A program made the position numbers and the translations under genes. A DNA stretch of 64,000 bases from CAWFFV01 sp963814985 (GTDB taxonomy: Bacteria; Chloroflexota; Ktedonobacteria; Ktedonobacterales; Ktedonobacteraceae): assembly GCA_963814985.1 (NCBI GenBank), contig CAWFFV010000057.1, forward strand, positions 1-64,000, given 5' to 3'. Numbering within the stretch: position 1 is the stretch's first letter; every line of letters starts with the position of its first letter. Below are positions 55,855-63,830 of this stretch, one piece after another. Below the pieces are notes generated by a model, which saw nothing but the letters and a program-made list of their open reading frames with translations, had not been told where the DNA came from and ran no database searches.

Positions 55855-57032
55855 AAAAGTCCTATCTCTTGTGCGAAACTGGTGCCTGCTGCTAATGATC
55901 CAACCCTGAACGCCTGCGCTAACGTTTGACCAAGATCTGCGAATGTTGTGCGTGTACCAAGATTTACCCCCGGATGGATTGGTTGACCATAGGCGAGTAA
56001 TGGCACACATTCACGTGTATGATCGGTCCCATGATAGGTAGGGTCTACTCCATGATCGGCAGTAAAGAAAAGAGCGTCATTGGGGCGCATCAGTTGTTGT
56101 ACCTGTGGGAGCCAGTTATCCACATCGCGAAGTGCCTGTGCATAACCCTGGCTATCACGTCGATGTCCCCACAACATATCAAATTCTACCAGATTGACGA
56201 ATAACAAACCCACAAAATCGCGTTCGAGCCATTTAAGTGTTGCCACCATACCTTCACGATTTGTCTCGGTATGATCACGTTGGGTGAGGCCGCGTCCGGC
56301 AAAGAGATCTTCAATTTTACCGAGGCCGATAACCTCTTTACCGGAGGCTTTTAGCAGGTCAAGCAGTGTTGTACCTGTGGGAGCCAGCGAGAAATCGCGG
56401 CGATGTTCTGTACGTTGGAACGTTCCAGGTGTGCCTATAAATGGGCGAGCAATGACACGTCCAACGGCATGGTCACCTGTGAGCAGAGCGCGCGCAATTT
56501 CGCAGATGTGGTACAACTCTGCGAGTGGAATGACATCCTGGTGGGCGGCGATTTGAAAAACGCTATCTGCTGACGTGTAGAGAATGGGAGAGCCAGTGCG
56601 CATATGTTCTGCGCCCAACTCCTTAATAATCTCTGTGCCGGATGCAACCTTGTTACCAATAACCTTGCGTCCAATGGCCTGCTCAAACGCGGTAACGAGA
56701 TCGGCAGGGAAGCCATGTGGGTAAGTAGGCAATGGTTTATGCAAAACGACGCCTGTCATTTCCCAATGTCCGGTGGTGCTGTCCTTGCCCGCTGCAGCTG
56801 AGGCCATGCGACCATAAGCCCCCTTGACATCTGTCTGTGCAGGAGTGCCCAGAATAGGAGTGATATTTCCCAAACCCAGGCTTCCCAGATGGGGAAGTGC
56901 CAGTCCTCCAATAGCCTGAGCACAGTGTTCAAGTGAACTGGCACCCTCATCCCCATAGGCCTGAGCGTCGGGATTAGCTCCAGCACCCACACCATCAAGA
57001 ACAATCAAAATCGCTCGCGTAAGTTTTGTCAT
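55851..57032 (-). CDS. deoB: Phosphopentomutase
   Basis: 393 aa. It interconverts ribose-1-phosphate and ribose-5-phosphate (alkaline-phosphatase superfamily). ILIVLDGVGAGANPDAQAYGDEGASSLEHCA carries the first metal-binding Asp; AAGKDSTTGHWEMTG the phosphorylated Thr; FVNLVEFDMLWGHRRD and FTADHGVDPTYHGTDHTRECVPLL the remaining metal ligands. The start is the ATG at 57032, overlapping the stop of the phosphofructokinase as ATGA; a longer frame to 57110 lacks support. Confidence 0.94.
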   Translation of the reverse strand: MTKLTRAILIVLDGVGAGANPDAQAYGDEGASSLEHCAQAIGGLALPHLGSLGLGNITPILGTPAQTDVKGAYGRMASAAAGKDSTTGHWEMTGVVLHKPLPTYPHGFPADLVTAFEQAIGRKVIGNKVASGTEIIKELGAEHMRTGSPILYTSADSVFQIAAHQDVIPLAELYHICEIARALLTGDHAVGRVIARPFIGTPGTFQRTEHRRDFSLAPTGTTLLDLLKASGKEVIGLGKIEDLFAGRGLTQRDHTETNREGMVATLKWLERDFVGLLFVNLVEFDMLWGHRRDSQGYAQALRDVDNWLPQVQQLMRPNDALFFTADHGVDPTYHGTDHTRECVPLLAYGQPIHPGVNLGTRTTFADLGQTLAQAFRVGSLAAGTSFAQEIGLL

Positions 57033-58252
57033 CGCTTTCCTACCCTCGTCATTTTCAAACGTCCATGTCGTGGTAGGGGATCTCCAAGCAAGGGTAAGGC
57101 GTAATCGCAAAATGCTGATGTCACCATTGTTTTGCTTTCGTCCAGATATTCATCCGGTAGTAAGCGTTGTACATTGGCAACCTTTGCCAGTTCTACCAGG
57201 TCGGTTGTGCAATAATACTTTGGGTTATCGTGACGCACGAGTGTGACCATTTTATCGGTTTCGCCATGTAGCAGTGCACGAATGCCCATCTGCCCGACCA
57301 GGTAAGCCTCGTCGCGATCAGTAAACGAAATACAGTTAGAGGCCATACGTTGCAGATCTCCCGGTTTATCAAAGCGTGCACGAAGTTTTAACTGTTGCGT
57401 AATTAATTCTACCAAATATTGTGCAGCTCCGCTGAGTAAGGGATGGTGAAATGCATCTGTACCCACCTGTCCTCTTGCACCAAGCGGCTGTCCTTTTTCA
57501 TCACGAATGGTCTCGGCAGCTACGATGACGACATAACCGAAACGACGATAGATGGAATCAACCTGCTCCAGAAAGCGTTCGGCAGCAAAAGTCTGTTCAG
57601 GTACAAGGATAATGTGCGGAGGATCAGCATCGTCGCGCTTACCCAGTGCGGAGGAAGCTGCTAACCATCCTGCATCGCGTCCCATCGTCTCGATGACTTT
57701 GACGGGATAATGCCAGGGAATGGCGATAGTATTCATCGTAGAATCCAGGGTGGCAAGTGCGATAAAACGGGCGGCACTACCGTAGCCGGGACAGTGATCG
57801 GTAAAAGGTAAATCGTTATCGATCGTCTTCGGAATACTAATAGCTTGTAGCTCGTAACCACTATGTTGTGCTGCTTGTGCCAGGCGATGGGTTGTATCTG
57901 CTGAGTCGTTCCCGCCAATGTAGAGCATGTAGCGTATATCGTAGCGACGTAAAATATCTAGAGCATGCTCAATATCGTTCGTTTGTAGTTTATAGCGGCA
58001 GGAGCCAAGCGCCGCTGAAGGTGCGTTTAGCAAATGCGACCACAAATCAGCAGGTTGTTGGCGCAGGTCTATCAAGTCTTCTTTGAGTAGTCCTTCAATG
58101 CCATGGAGCATCCCATAGATGCCGTCGATGCGGTTATCCTCCATAGCAGCCTCAATCGCTCCGACGAGGCTGGCATTAATGACGGCGGTTGCACCGCCAG
58201 ATTGTCCAAGAATTAAATTACCACGTGTTGTTGCTGACAATGATACCCCCAT
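57029..58252 (-). CDS. 6-phosphofructokinase, pyrophosphate-dependent type
   Basis: 407 aa. GQSGGATAVINASL is the phosphate loop; YIGGNDSADTTHRLA has Asp in place of the second Gly of the ATP-type GGDGS, and PKTIDNDLPFTDHCPGYGSAARF has Lys in the PKTIDND motif. Both are signatures of PPi-using PFKs. ETMGRDAGWLA and MASNCISFTDRDEAYLVG follow. It forms an operon by 4-base overlap with phosphopentomutase and then GNAT, linking upper glycolysis with pentose-phosphate scavenging. Start ATG 58252. Confidence 0.9.
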   Translation of the reverse strand: MGVSLSATTRGNLILGQSGGATAVINASLVGAIEAAMEDNRIDGIYGMLHGIEGLLKEDLIDLRQQPADLWSHLLNAPSAALGSCRYKLQTNDIEHALDILRRYDIRYMLYIGGNDSADTTHRLAQAAQHSGYELQAISIPKTIDNDLPFTDHCPGYGSAARFIALATLDSTMNTIAIPWHYPVKVIETMGRDAGWLAASSALGKRDDADPPHIILVPEQTFAAERFLEQVDSIYRRFGYVVIVAAETIRDEKGQPLGARGQVGTDAFHHPLLSGAAQYLVELITQQLKLRARFDKPGDLQRMASNCISFTDRDEAYLVGQMGIRALLHGETDKMVTLVRHDNPKYYCTTDLVELAKVANVQRLLPDEYLDESKTMVTSAFCDYALPLLGDPLPRHGRLKMTRVGKR

Positions 58253-58343
58253 ATGAATAATAGTGACTATCCAGAGCTATTATAACAATTATGCCAGGAG
58301 ATCAACTCCATTATATGCAACCAATCAAAACTACTTACTATGG

Positions 58344-59090
58344 TCAGATCTGATAGTCCATCTCCCAGGGATCTTTACCATTCCAGCCTTGTGTTAACTC
58401 CTGGTGCTCCTCTAGCGGTTCACCACCCTTCACCAGTAATTCTGCTGGCTTGGAGGCAACGACCGAGTTTGGGGGAACTGATTCGAGAACCAATGCCATT
58501 GCGCCTATCCTGCTCCCTTTGCCAATGGTAATGGAACCTAACAGGGCTGCACCTACGCCAATCGTAACGTCATCTTCGATCGTAGGGTGTCGCTTCTGCA
58601 GACGGCCTGGGCCTGGTCGCCACCACCCGGTAGCACCGAGCGTGACCTGATGATAGAGCATAACATTATTGCCAATCACGGTAGTTTCGCCGATGACTAC
58701 GCCGGCACCATGGTCGATAAAAAAGCGTTTTCCAATCTGCGCTCCTGGGTGAATCTCAATGCCATTCGTAACAAGGCGTGCAAATTGTGAGATCAGGCGG
58801 GGCAAGATGGGAATGTGCGCTTTATAGAGCGTATGGGTGATACGATGGTAAAAGATGGCCCATAATCCTGGATAAAGGAGTGCTTCGAAGATATTGCGAC
58901 AGGCAGGATCTTTCTCAAAAATAACGTCAATGGCATCAGGCCAGCGTGTCCTGCGTCGTGGAGTCTTGCCTGGTGCGGGAATAAAGATGCCTGGAGGTAG
59001 TTGTGGTAGTTGCGAAAGATCTGGTTCGGCATAAAGAGACGACTCGTTATTTTCATGCTCTTCCGAGATACCCTGTGATCGATGTTGCAT
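58344..59090 (-). CDS. cysE: Serine O-acetyltransferase
   Basis: 248 aa. Left-handed beta-helix of hexapeptide repeats: GIEIHPGAQIGKRFFIDHGAGVVIGETTVIGNNVMLYHQVTLG (catalytic His-Asp pair region) and HPTIEDDVTIGVGAALLGSITIGKGSRIGAMALVLESVPPNSVVASKPAEL. An N-terminal helical region of about 95 residues carries AIDVIFEKDPACRNIFEALL. It makes O-acetylserine for cysteine synthesis. Monocistronic, minus strand; start ATG 59090. Confidence 0.93.
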   Translation of the reverse strand: MQHRSQGISEEHENNESSLYAEPDLSQLPQLPPGIFIPAPGKTPRRRTRWPDAIDVIFEKDPACRNIFEALLYPGLWAIFYHRITHTLYKAHIPILPRLISQFARLVTNGIEIHPGAQIGKRFFIDHGAGVVIGETTVIGNNVMLYHQVTLGATGWWRPGPGRLQKRHPTIEDDVTIGVGAALLGSITIGKGSRIGAMALVLESVPPNSVVASKPAELLVKGGEPLEEHQELTQGWNGKDPWEMDYQI

Positions 59091-59223
59091 ACCAGTTGTT
59101 ATCCTTCTTGCTTACTGGCCCTGGAGCTTCCTCAGATATTCTATGTCGAGTGTAGGGCAGGGTTCTCTGCTTGTCAAGGGTCGATTCGATGCAAAAAGCC
59201 CTGATTTTTAGTACTTATAACTA

Positions 59224-59252
59224 TTGACAATCCGCAAGAGGTCCGCTATACT
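59224..59252 (+). promoter_or_regulatory. Promoter of tRNA-His
   Basis: TTGACA (59224-59229), 17 bases, TATACT (59247-59252), ending 23 bases before the tRNA. Textbook sigma-70 spacing. Confidence 0.85.
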
Positions 59253-59275
59253 AGCGATGTGTTGAAGATATCCAT

Positions 59276-59352
59276 GGTGACCGTAGCTCAATAGGCAGAG
59301 CTCTGGATTGTGGCTCCAGCGGTTGTGGGTTCAAGCCCCATCGGTCACCCCA
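59276..59352 (+). tRNA. tRNA-His (GTG)
   Basis: The anticodon stem CTGGA/TCCAG encloses TTGTGGC, giving anticodon GTG. The acceptor stem GTGACCG/CGGTCAC is perfect, with an extra G at -1 facing C73, the histidine identity element, and an encoded CCA at 59350-59352. The T arm with GGTTCAAGCC is normal. Confidence 0.97.
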
Positions 59353-59393
59353 AAACGGTACAGTGATAACATATGTTTTCTCTGTACCGTTTT
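59352..59393 (+). terminator. Terminator of tRNA-His
   Basis: AAAACGGTACAG (59352-59363) and CTGTACCGTTTT (59382-59393) form a 12-bp stem, followed by ATTTTAG. It overlaps the final A of the tRNA. Confidence 0.85.
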
Positions 59394-59429
59394 ATTTTAG
59401 CCTTTTTTCCTGTCGTAGTCATTATCAGA

Positions 59430-59585
59430 TCCCTTTTTCTGATTCCTCAGCGCTTAGCAGCCCGTTTAGTGTGAGGTATTGTCGTCCGTGGCAGAGATTA
59501 CGGCGCAATCTCTGCCACGGACGACAATACCTCACACTAAATAAGAGTGAGCCACCGCAGGTGGTGAGGATACCTGAAAAGTTAC
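59430..59585. repeat. Palindromic repeat element, copy 2
   Basis: Core arms 59465-59499 and 59507-59541 (35 bases, perfect) around ACGGCGC. CTGATTCCTCAGCGC precedes; CAGGTGGTGAGG and CCTGAAAAGTTAC follow. The core differs from copy 1 at many positions, each compensated in the other arm. Confidence 0.85.
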
Positions 59586-59588
59586 TAC

Positions 59589-60389
59589 CTATCCATTGCC
59601 ATTCATCTTGTCACGCCAACTCACCAACCGTTGTAGCGTCTCAAAATCCCATGGCGTTCCCGTATTAACAAGGAAATGAGTGACTCCCGCCTTGATATAT
59701 GCATCAAGATCACTTTCGGTAGTTTCTTTGCTGACAGCGATGGTGCGCTCGATATCCTGGGGATTGCGTCCAACTTCTGCACACCACTGATCCAATACCT
59801 GCATCTTATGGGTGATGGTTGCCAGGTCCCCGAAGCCATGCCACATATTTGCATATTTAGCTGTAATGCGTAGTGTCTTTTTTTCACCGCCGCCACCGAT
59901 GAGGATGGGTATGTGACTGCGTATCGGCTTGGGTACATCGACTTCCCAACGGTGGAGAATGATAGGAAGTGCCTCTTCTAGTGCAGCCAGACGACTGCCA
60001 GGGGTTCCAAAGTTATAACCGTACTCCTGGTAATCACGTTCAAACCACCCTGCTCCCAGGCCTAGAATGAGCCGTCCATTACTGATGTGATCCACTGTTT
60101 TTGCCATATTTGACAGCAGTGCCGGATTACGGTAAGTATTGCAGGTTACAAGGCAACCAATTTGTGCTCGTTGCGTGAGTGTAGCCATAGCCGTGAGCAG
60201 TGTCCAACCCTCAAAGTGATTTCCCTGTGGATCACCATAAAGCGGGAAAAAATGGTCCCAATTCCAAATACTATCTGCTCCCATATCCTCAGCCCGACGT
60301 ACTGCGTCGGCAAAGTCCTGGTAGGAAACATGTTGTGGGTGAAAATGGATACCTGCCCGTACTGGGTAAGCCGTTTGCGATAATGTCAC
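59589..60389 (-). CDS. LLM-class F420-dependent oxidoreductase
   Basis: 266 aa luciferase-like TIM barrel. AVRRAEDMGADSIWNWDHFFPLYG, TLTQRAQIGCLVTCNTYRNPALLSNMAKTVDHISNGRLILGLGAGW and IPILIGGGGEKKTLRITAKYANMWHGF are the classic F420-LLM segments. Substrate unknown. It stands between two palindromic repeats. Start ATG 60389. Confidence 0.92.
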   Translation of the reverse strand: MTLSQTAYPVRAGIHFHPQHVSYQDFADAVRRAEDMGADSIWNWDHFFPLYGDPQGNHFEGWTLLTAMATLTQRAQIGCLVTCNTYRNPALLSNMAKTVDHISNGRLILGLGAGWFERDYQEYGYNFGTPGSRLAALEEALPIILHRWEVDVPKPIRSHIPILIGGGGEKKTLRITAKYANMWHGFGDLATITHKMQVLDQWCAEVGRNPQDIERTIAVSKETTESDLDAYIKAGVTHFLVNTGTPWDFETLQRLVSWRDKMNGNG

Positions 60390-60499
60390 GATGTATACAG
60401 ACCTTTCTTCTTTTGTTGGTCATGGGGTGTGTTCAGCACCTTTCTTGATTTTACGCACGTTATTACTAATATTGCAAATCTTTGTGTACTGGAAACAAG

Positions 60500-60657
60500 G
60501 TAACTCTTCAGGTCGTGGGTTGTTTTATGTGTGGTTTTGTTGCCTGTGGAGGGGATTGCGATCGCAATCTCCTCCACAGGCAACAAAACCACACATAAAA
60601 CAACCCACGAAGCGCCGTAAGCGCTGAGGAATCAGGAGAGAGTGCCTGAAGAGTTAC
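60500..60657. repeat. Palindromic repeat element, copy 3, with 13-bp terminal inverted repeats
   Basis: Terminal inverted repeats GTAACTCTTCAGG (60500-60512) and CCTGAAGAGTTAC (60645-60657) are perfect. Inside, arms 60513-60560 and 60563-60610 match at 47 of 48 bases. The GCGCTGAGGAATCAGGAG block shows it is inverted relative to copies 1 and 2. It occupies most of 60390-60775. Confidence 0.88.
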
Positions 60658-60775
60658 TCTCTTAGAGAGCTTCTTTGTCTGGTATAATTGATTATGCCAT
60701 AGCTATAGACTTTAACCTTTTCGTGGGAAAATACATCTTTTAAGAGCATATGCCGCAAGGAGCAATGAGAAATAT

Positions 60776-61558
60776 ATGCGTGATTCTGTAACAGAGCAAC
60801 CAGTAATTGCTTTAGAACATGTAAGCATTCAGTTAGGTGGACGAACCATTTTACAGGATATGAATATGACGGTGAATGAGGGTGAGTTCATCGTCGTGCT
60901 TGGACCAAATGGAGCAGGAAAGAGTACCTTACTCAAAATGCTGCTTGGTTTGATTAAGCCCGGTACAGGGAGCGCTCTGATTCTTGGTCGCCCGGCGCAT
61001 CGTGGTAATCAAGCGATTGGTTATGTACCGCAGCGTCGTGTGCTTGAAGCTGATCTGGCTTTGCGTGCGCGCGACCTTGTTGGTTTTGGCCTGGATGGTC
61101 ATCGTTGGGGAACTGGTTGGCCCAGCCGTCAGCGTACCGCCATTATTGATAAAGCCCTTGAAGAAGTCGATGCCAGCACTTTTGCTGATGCACCAGTGGG
61201 GCAGTTGTCAGGTGGTGAACAGCAACGTCTCTTGATCGCTCAATCCTTATTGACCAATCCCCGCTTGCTCTTATTAGACGAGCCGCTGGCAAATCTGGAT
61301 CTTGCCCACCAGCAGGAGATTGTCTCATTGGTTATGCAGGTCTGTCGTTCACGTAAGGTCACCGTCCTGCTTGTCGCCCATGATATTAATCCTCTACTAT
61401 CTGCTGTAGATCGTGTGATTTACATTGCCAATGGGCGAAGCGCTATTGGGACCCCTGATGAGGTTATCACCAGTGACATGTTAAGCGAACTGTACGGCTC
61501 ACCTGTTGAGGTCGTGCATGTACTTGACCGTATCTTTGTTGTTGGTGTAGAAATATAG
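60776..61558 (+). CDS. Metal-type ABC transporter ATP-binding protein
   Basis: 260 aa ATPase. Walker A VLGPNGAGKSTLLKML, Q-loop GYVPQRR, signature LSGGEQQRLLIAQSLL, Walker B RLLLLDEPLANLD and the H-loop in LLVAHDINPLL. The overall pattern is that of Mn/Zn (ZnuC/MntB-type) importers. GGAG lies upstream of ATG 60776. No permease or binding protein follows; a MITE-like element begins 6 bases after the stop, so the rest of the transporter is elsewhere or lost. Confidence 0.88.
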   Translation: MRDSVTEQPVIALEHVSIQLGGRTILQDMNMTVNEGEFIVVLGPNGAGKSTLLKMLLGLIKPGTGSALILGRPAHRGNQAIGYVPQRRVLEADLALRARDLVGFGLDGHRWGTGWPSRQRTAIIDKALEEVDASTFADAPVGQLSGGEQQRLLIAQSLLTNPRLLLLDEPLANLDLAHQQEIVSLVMQVCRSRKVTVLLVAHDINPLLSAVDRVIYIANGRSAIGTPDEVITSDMLSELYGSPVEVVHVLDRIFVVGVEI

Positions 61559-61563
61559 TAGTA

Positions 61564-61840
61564 CTCTGTCAAACTTCATTGAGCTCACAGGAAGAGGAAG
61601 TGGACCCCGAAAGGGGTAGGGACCACGTTCACGGCGTCCAGCAATTCATCGCGCATATATTTCTAAAAAGATCAAATAAGCAGAGTGTACGACGAGTAGC
61701 GGATTTTTCACGGGTATGTACAATATTGGATAATATAAACGGTTATATGCGCGATGAATCGCTGGACGCGATAAATCAGGTCCCTACCCCTTGGGGAGGC
61801 CTCCGTTCTGGGCAAATGTGCCCATTGAAGTTTGACAGAG
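61564..61840. mobile_element. MITE-like element with 15-bp terminal inverted repeats
   Basis: CTCTGTCAAACTTCA (61564-61578) and TGAAGTTTGACAGAG (61826-61840) are perfect inverted ends of a 277-bp element with no long coding frame. Inside are two inverted copies (about 61611-61660 and 61743-61792) of a 50-base repeat with GTAGGGACC, GCGTCCAGC and ATTCATCGCGCATATAT, also found at 63612-63662. The right end abuts the 26-base GTAG repeat at 61841. It fills most of the 410-base gap 61559-61968. Confidence 0.8.
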
Positions 61841-61866
61841 CCGTAGGGGCGCGGTTTACAAGCCCG
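61841..61866 (+). repeat. Short GTAG-headed repeat
   Basis: It matches 25 of 26 bases to the reverse complement of 33459-33484 in the kdp operon. It begins CCGTAGGGGCGCGG and ends ACAAGCCCG. Confidence 0.65.
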
Positions 61867-61968
61867 AACAGTGGGGGTGTATTTTACAAGCATGTACAGT
61901 ATATTGGCAAAATGTACTTGTAAAACGAGCCCCTGAAACCTATTTCAAGCTGAAAGGACGAACAAACA

Positions 61969-62973
61969 ATGCAAAACGATCAGAGTGCTCATCATGACCG
62001 GGTGGGTTGGGGAATCATCAGTACAGCTAATATCGCTGTACAGGCTGTTGCACCGGCTATTCAGGCATCTGCAAATGGACGCCTGGTAGCTGTTGGTAGC
62101 CGCAATTCACGCCGTGTTGCGCAGTTGTATTCATTTGCCCCCGACATACGGACGTATGATAGTTATGAGGGGATCATTAACGATCCAGAAATTAAAGCTG
62201 TCTACATTCCTCTCCCCAATAGTCTGCATGCTGAGTGGACCGTGAAAGCGCTTCAAGCTGGTAAGCATGTGTTATGTGAAAAGCCGTTCTGTGTAACTGT
62301 TGATGAAGGGGTGAAGATGGTTGAGACGGCGCGTGCACAGAAATTGCAACTGATGGAAGCATTTATGTATCGTTTCCATCCCCAGATCATCTGGACTTTA
62401 GAGCAGATCCGTGCGGGCCTAATTGGAATCGTCAGATTAGTACGTATCTCATTCTCCTTTGATATCCGCTCACGCCCTGAAGATATCCGCTTAAATCCTG
62501 AATTAGCTGGTGGCTCCTTGATGGATGTTGGTTGCTATGCTGTCGATTTGTGCCGTGCGATCTATCGGCAGTCACCAGCGATAGTAGCAGCACGTGTGCA
62601 TGTCCCCAAACCTGCCGGAGTAGAGATGGCGACGAATGCTATCCTCGATTTCGGTGATGGACGTTTTGCTCTACTTGATACAAGCTTTGAGTTACCAATG
62701 CGCCAGATGGTAGAGATTATCGGTGAAGAGGGATCAATTACCATCCCATTTCCCTTTACGCCAGGAAAGAGAGAGACAGTGGTCTTTCTGATGAAGAATG
62801 GGCAGATGACCGAGCAAAACTTTCCCGCTGTGGACCTGTATCAGCTTGAGGTGGAACACTTTGTCGATTGTATACGTTCGAATCAGGCCAGATCTTTGAG
62901 CGAAATATTGGAAAATACAGCCACTCTAGAGGCAATCTATCAAGCTGCTGGTCACGACTGGCCCATTGTGTGA
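61969..62973 (+). CDS. Gfo/Idh/MocA-family oxidoreductase
   Basis: 334 aa NAD(P)-dependent sugar or cyclitol dehydrogenase type. The N-terminal Rossmann fold shows VGWGIISTANIAVQAVAPAI and AVGSRNSRRVAQLY; AVYIPLPNSLHAEWTVKALQAGKHVLCEKPFCVT carries the EKP motif; LMEAFMYRFHPQ and GGSLMDVGCYAVDLCRAIY carry the catalytic Asp/His region. AAAGGA lies upstream of the ATG. Monocistronic. Substrate unknown. Confidence 0.93.
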   Translation: MQNDQSAHHDRVGWGIISTANIAVQAVAPAIQASANGRLVAVGSRNSRRVAQLYSFAPDIRTYDSYEGIINDPEIKAVYIPLPNSLHAEWTVKALQAGKHVLCEKPFCVTVDEGVKMVETARAQKLQLMEAFMYRFHPQIIWTLEQIRAGLIGIVRLVRISFSFDIRSRPEDIRLNPELAGGSLMDVGCYAVDLCRAIYRQSPAIVAARVHVPKPAGVEMATNAILDFGDGRFALLDTSFELPMRQMVEIIGEEGSITIPFPFTPGKRETVVFLMKNGQMTEQNFPAVDLYQLEVEHFVDCIRSNQARSLSEILENTATLEAIYQAAGHDWPIV

Positions 62974-63018
62974 AGCCCTTAGGGGAATGAGAGGAGCACA
63001 ACGCTGAAAAGAAGCGGG

Positions 63019-63603
63019 GTGAGGAATAGCCCATATCTGACAGGACGTATCGTGCTGGGTTGCTTTGCTATGATAATCGCCAGCTTTCTCCCAGGCACCT
63101 GTTTCTTGCTTACTTCCACCGTGTCCATGGTCTGGCAGCCAATAGCGCTTTCGCGCCAGGTTGCGCAGTACCATACTGGACAATGTACGATCTTGAGCAA
63201 AACCCTGCTTTCGTTCCCCAATATAAAGGGAACAGTCTACGCTGCTCATTTCACCTATACTGTGCATACCTCTGAGGGAAAAAACTATCAGGCCAGCGGT
63301 TATGGACCCACTCAGGTGGAGACCAACGATAAGATAGGTCAACAAGCCATCATAGACTCCTATCAGGTGGGCGCAAATGCTCCCTGTTGGTATGATCCGG
63401 CGCAGCCATCGCATGCAATATTGAACAAGGATGCCTTTGGTCCGCTCCTGATACCCTTTATCCTGGGCCTGATCTTTAGCATCCTGATCACCCTGACCAG
63501 CCTGCTTATGCTCTTCCTTCTCGTCGTATTTGTAATTATTGCGCTGTCTCCCACTCGTCCATCCGGCTCTCCAAATCCCTCTATGCCTGATAAAAAGCTA
63601 TAA
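63019..63603 (+). CDS. DUF3592-like membrane protein
   Basis: 194 aa with two hydrophobic regions (residues 8-35 and 140-175) enclosing an extracytoplasmic segment. YAAHFTYTVHTSEGKNYQASGYGP and DSYQVGANAPCWYDPAQPSHAIL (the CWYDP-type motif) match the DUF3592 pattern. The start GTG 63019 is uncertain. No known function. Confidence 0.6.
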   Translation: MRNSPYLTGRIVLGCFAMIIASFLPGTCFLLTSTVSMVWQPIALSRQVAQYHTGQCTILSKTLLSFPNIKGTVYAAHFTYTVHTSEGKNYQASGYGPTQVETNDKIGQQAIIDSYQVGANAPCWYDPAQPSHAILNKDAFGPLLIPFILGLIFSILITLTSLLMLFLLVVFVIIALSPTRPSGSPNPSMPDKKL

Positions 63604-63611
63604 TACATGTT

Positions 63612-63662
63612 AAAGGTGTAGGGACCTGCTTCAGCGCGTCCAGCGATTCATCGCGCATATAT
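63612..63662 (+). repeat. Third copy of the MITE-internal repeat, upstream of the transposase
   Basis: GGTGTAGGGACC, GCGTCCAGCGATTCATCGC and GCATATAT match the inner repeats of the element at 61564-61840. GCGAT/ATCGC forms a short hairpin downstream of GTAG (63618-63621). It ends 168 bases before the RAYT start. The rest of 63663-63830 is AT-rich with no gene. Confidence 0.7.
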
Positions 63663-63830
63663 CATCACACGAAATAACATTTATCACTCAAACAATAAAT
63701 ACATTGACAAACAATAACCAATATGTAACACTATTACTATCAACAATCCAAATTCCTTTTCTAAAAACAACATCTTGCTTCATTTACCGATATCACCGCA
63801 ATAGCTTTGTGGGAATGTGGGGAGGAAATC

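Noticed and set aside
55855..56010. Longer N-terminus for the GNAT gene
   Set aside because: It would lie antisense-free but inside the phosphopentomutase coding region; the ATGA overlap at 55851-55854 gives the natural start.
19153..61866. CRISPR array from the repeats
   Set aside because: The repeats are dispersed palindromes or inverted pairs, with no regular spacing, no spacers and no cas genes.
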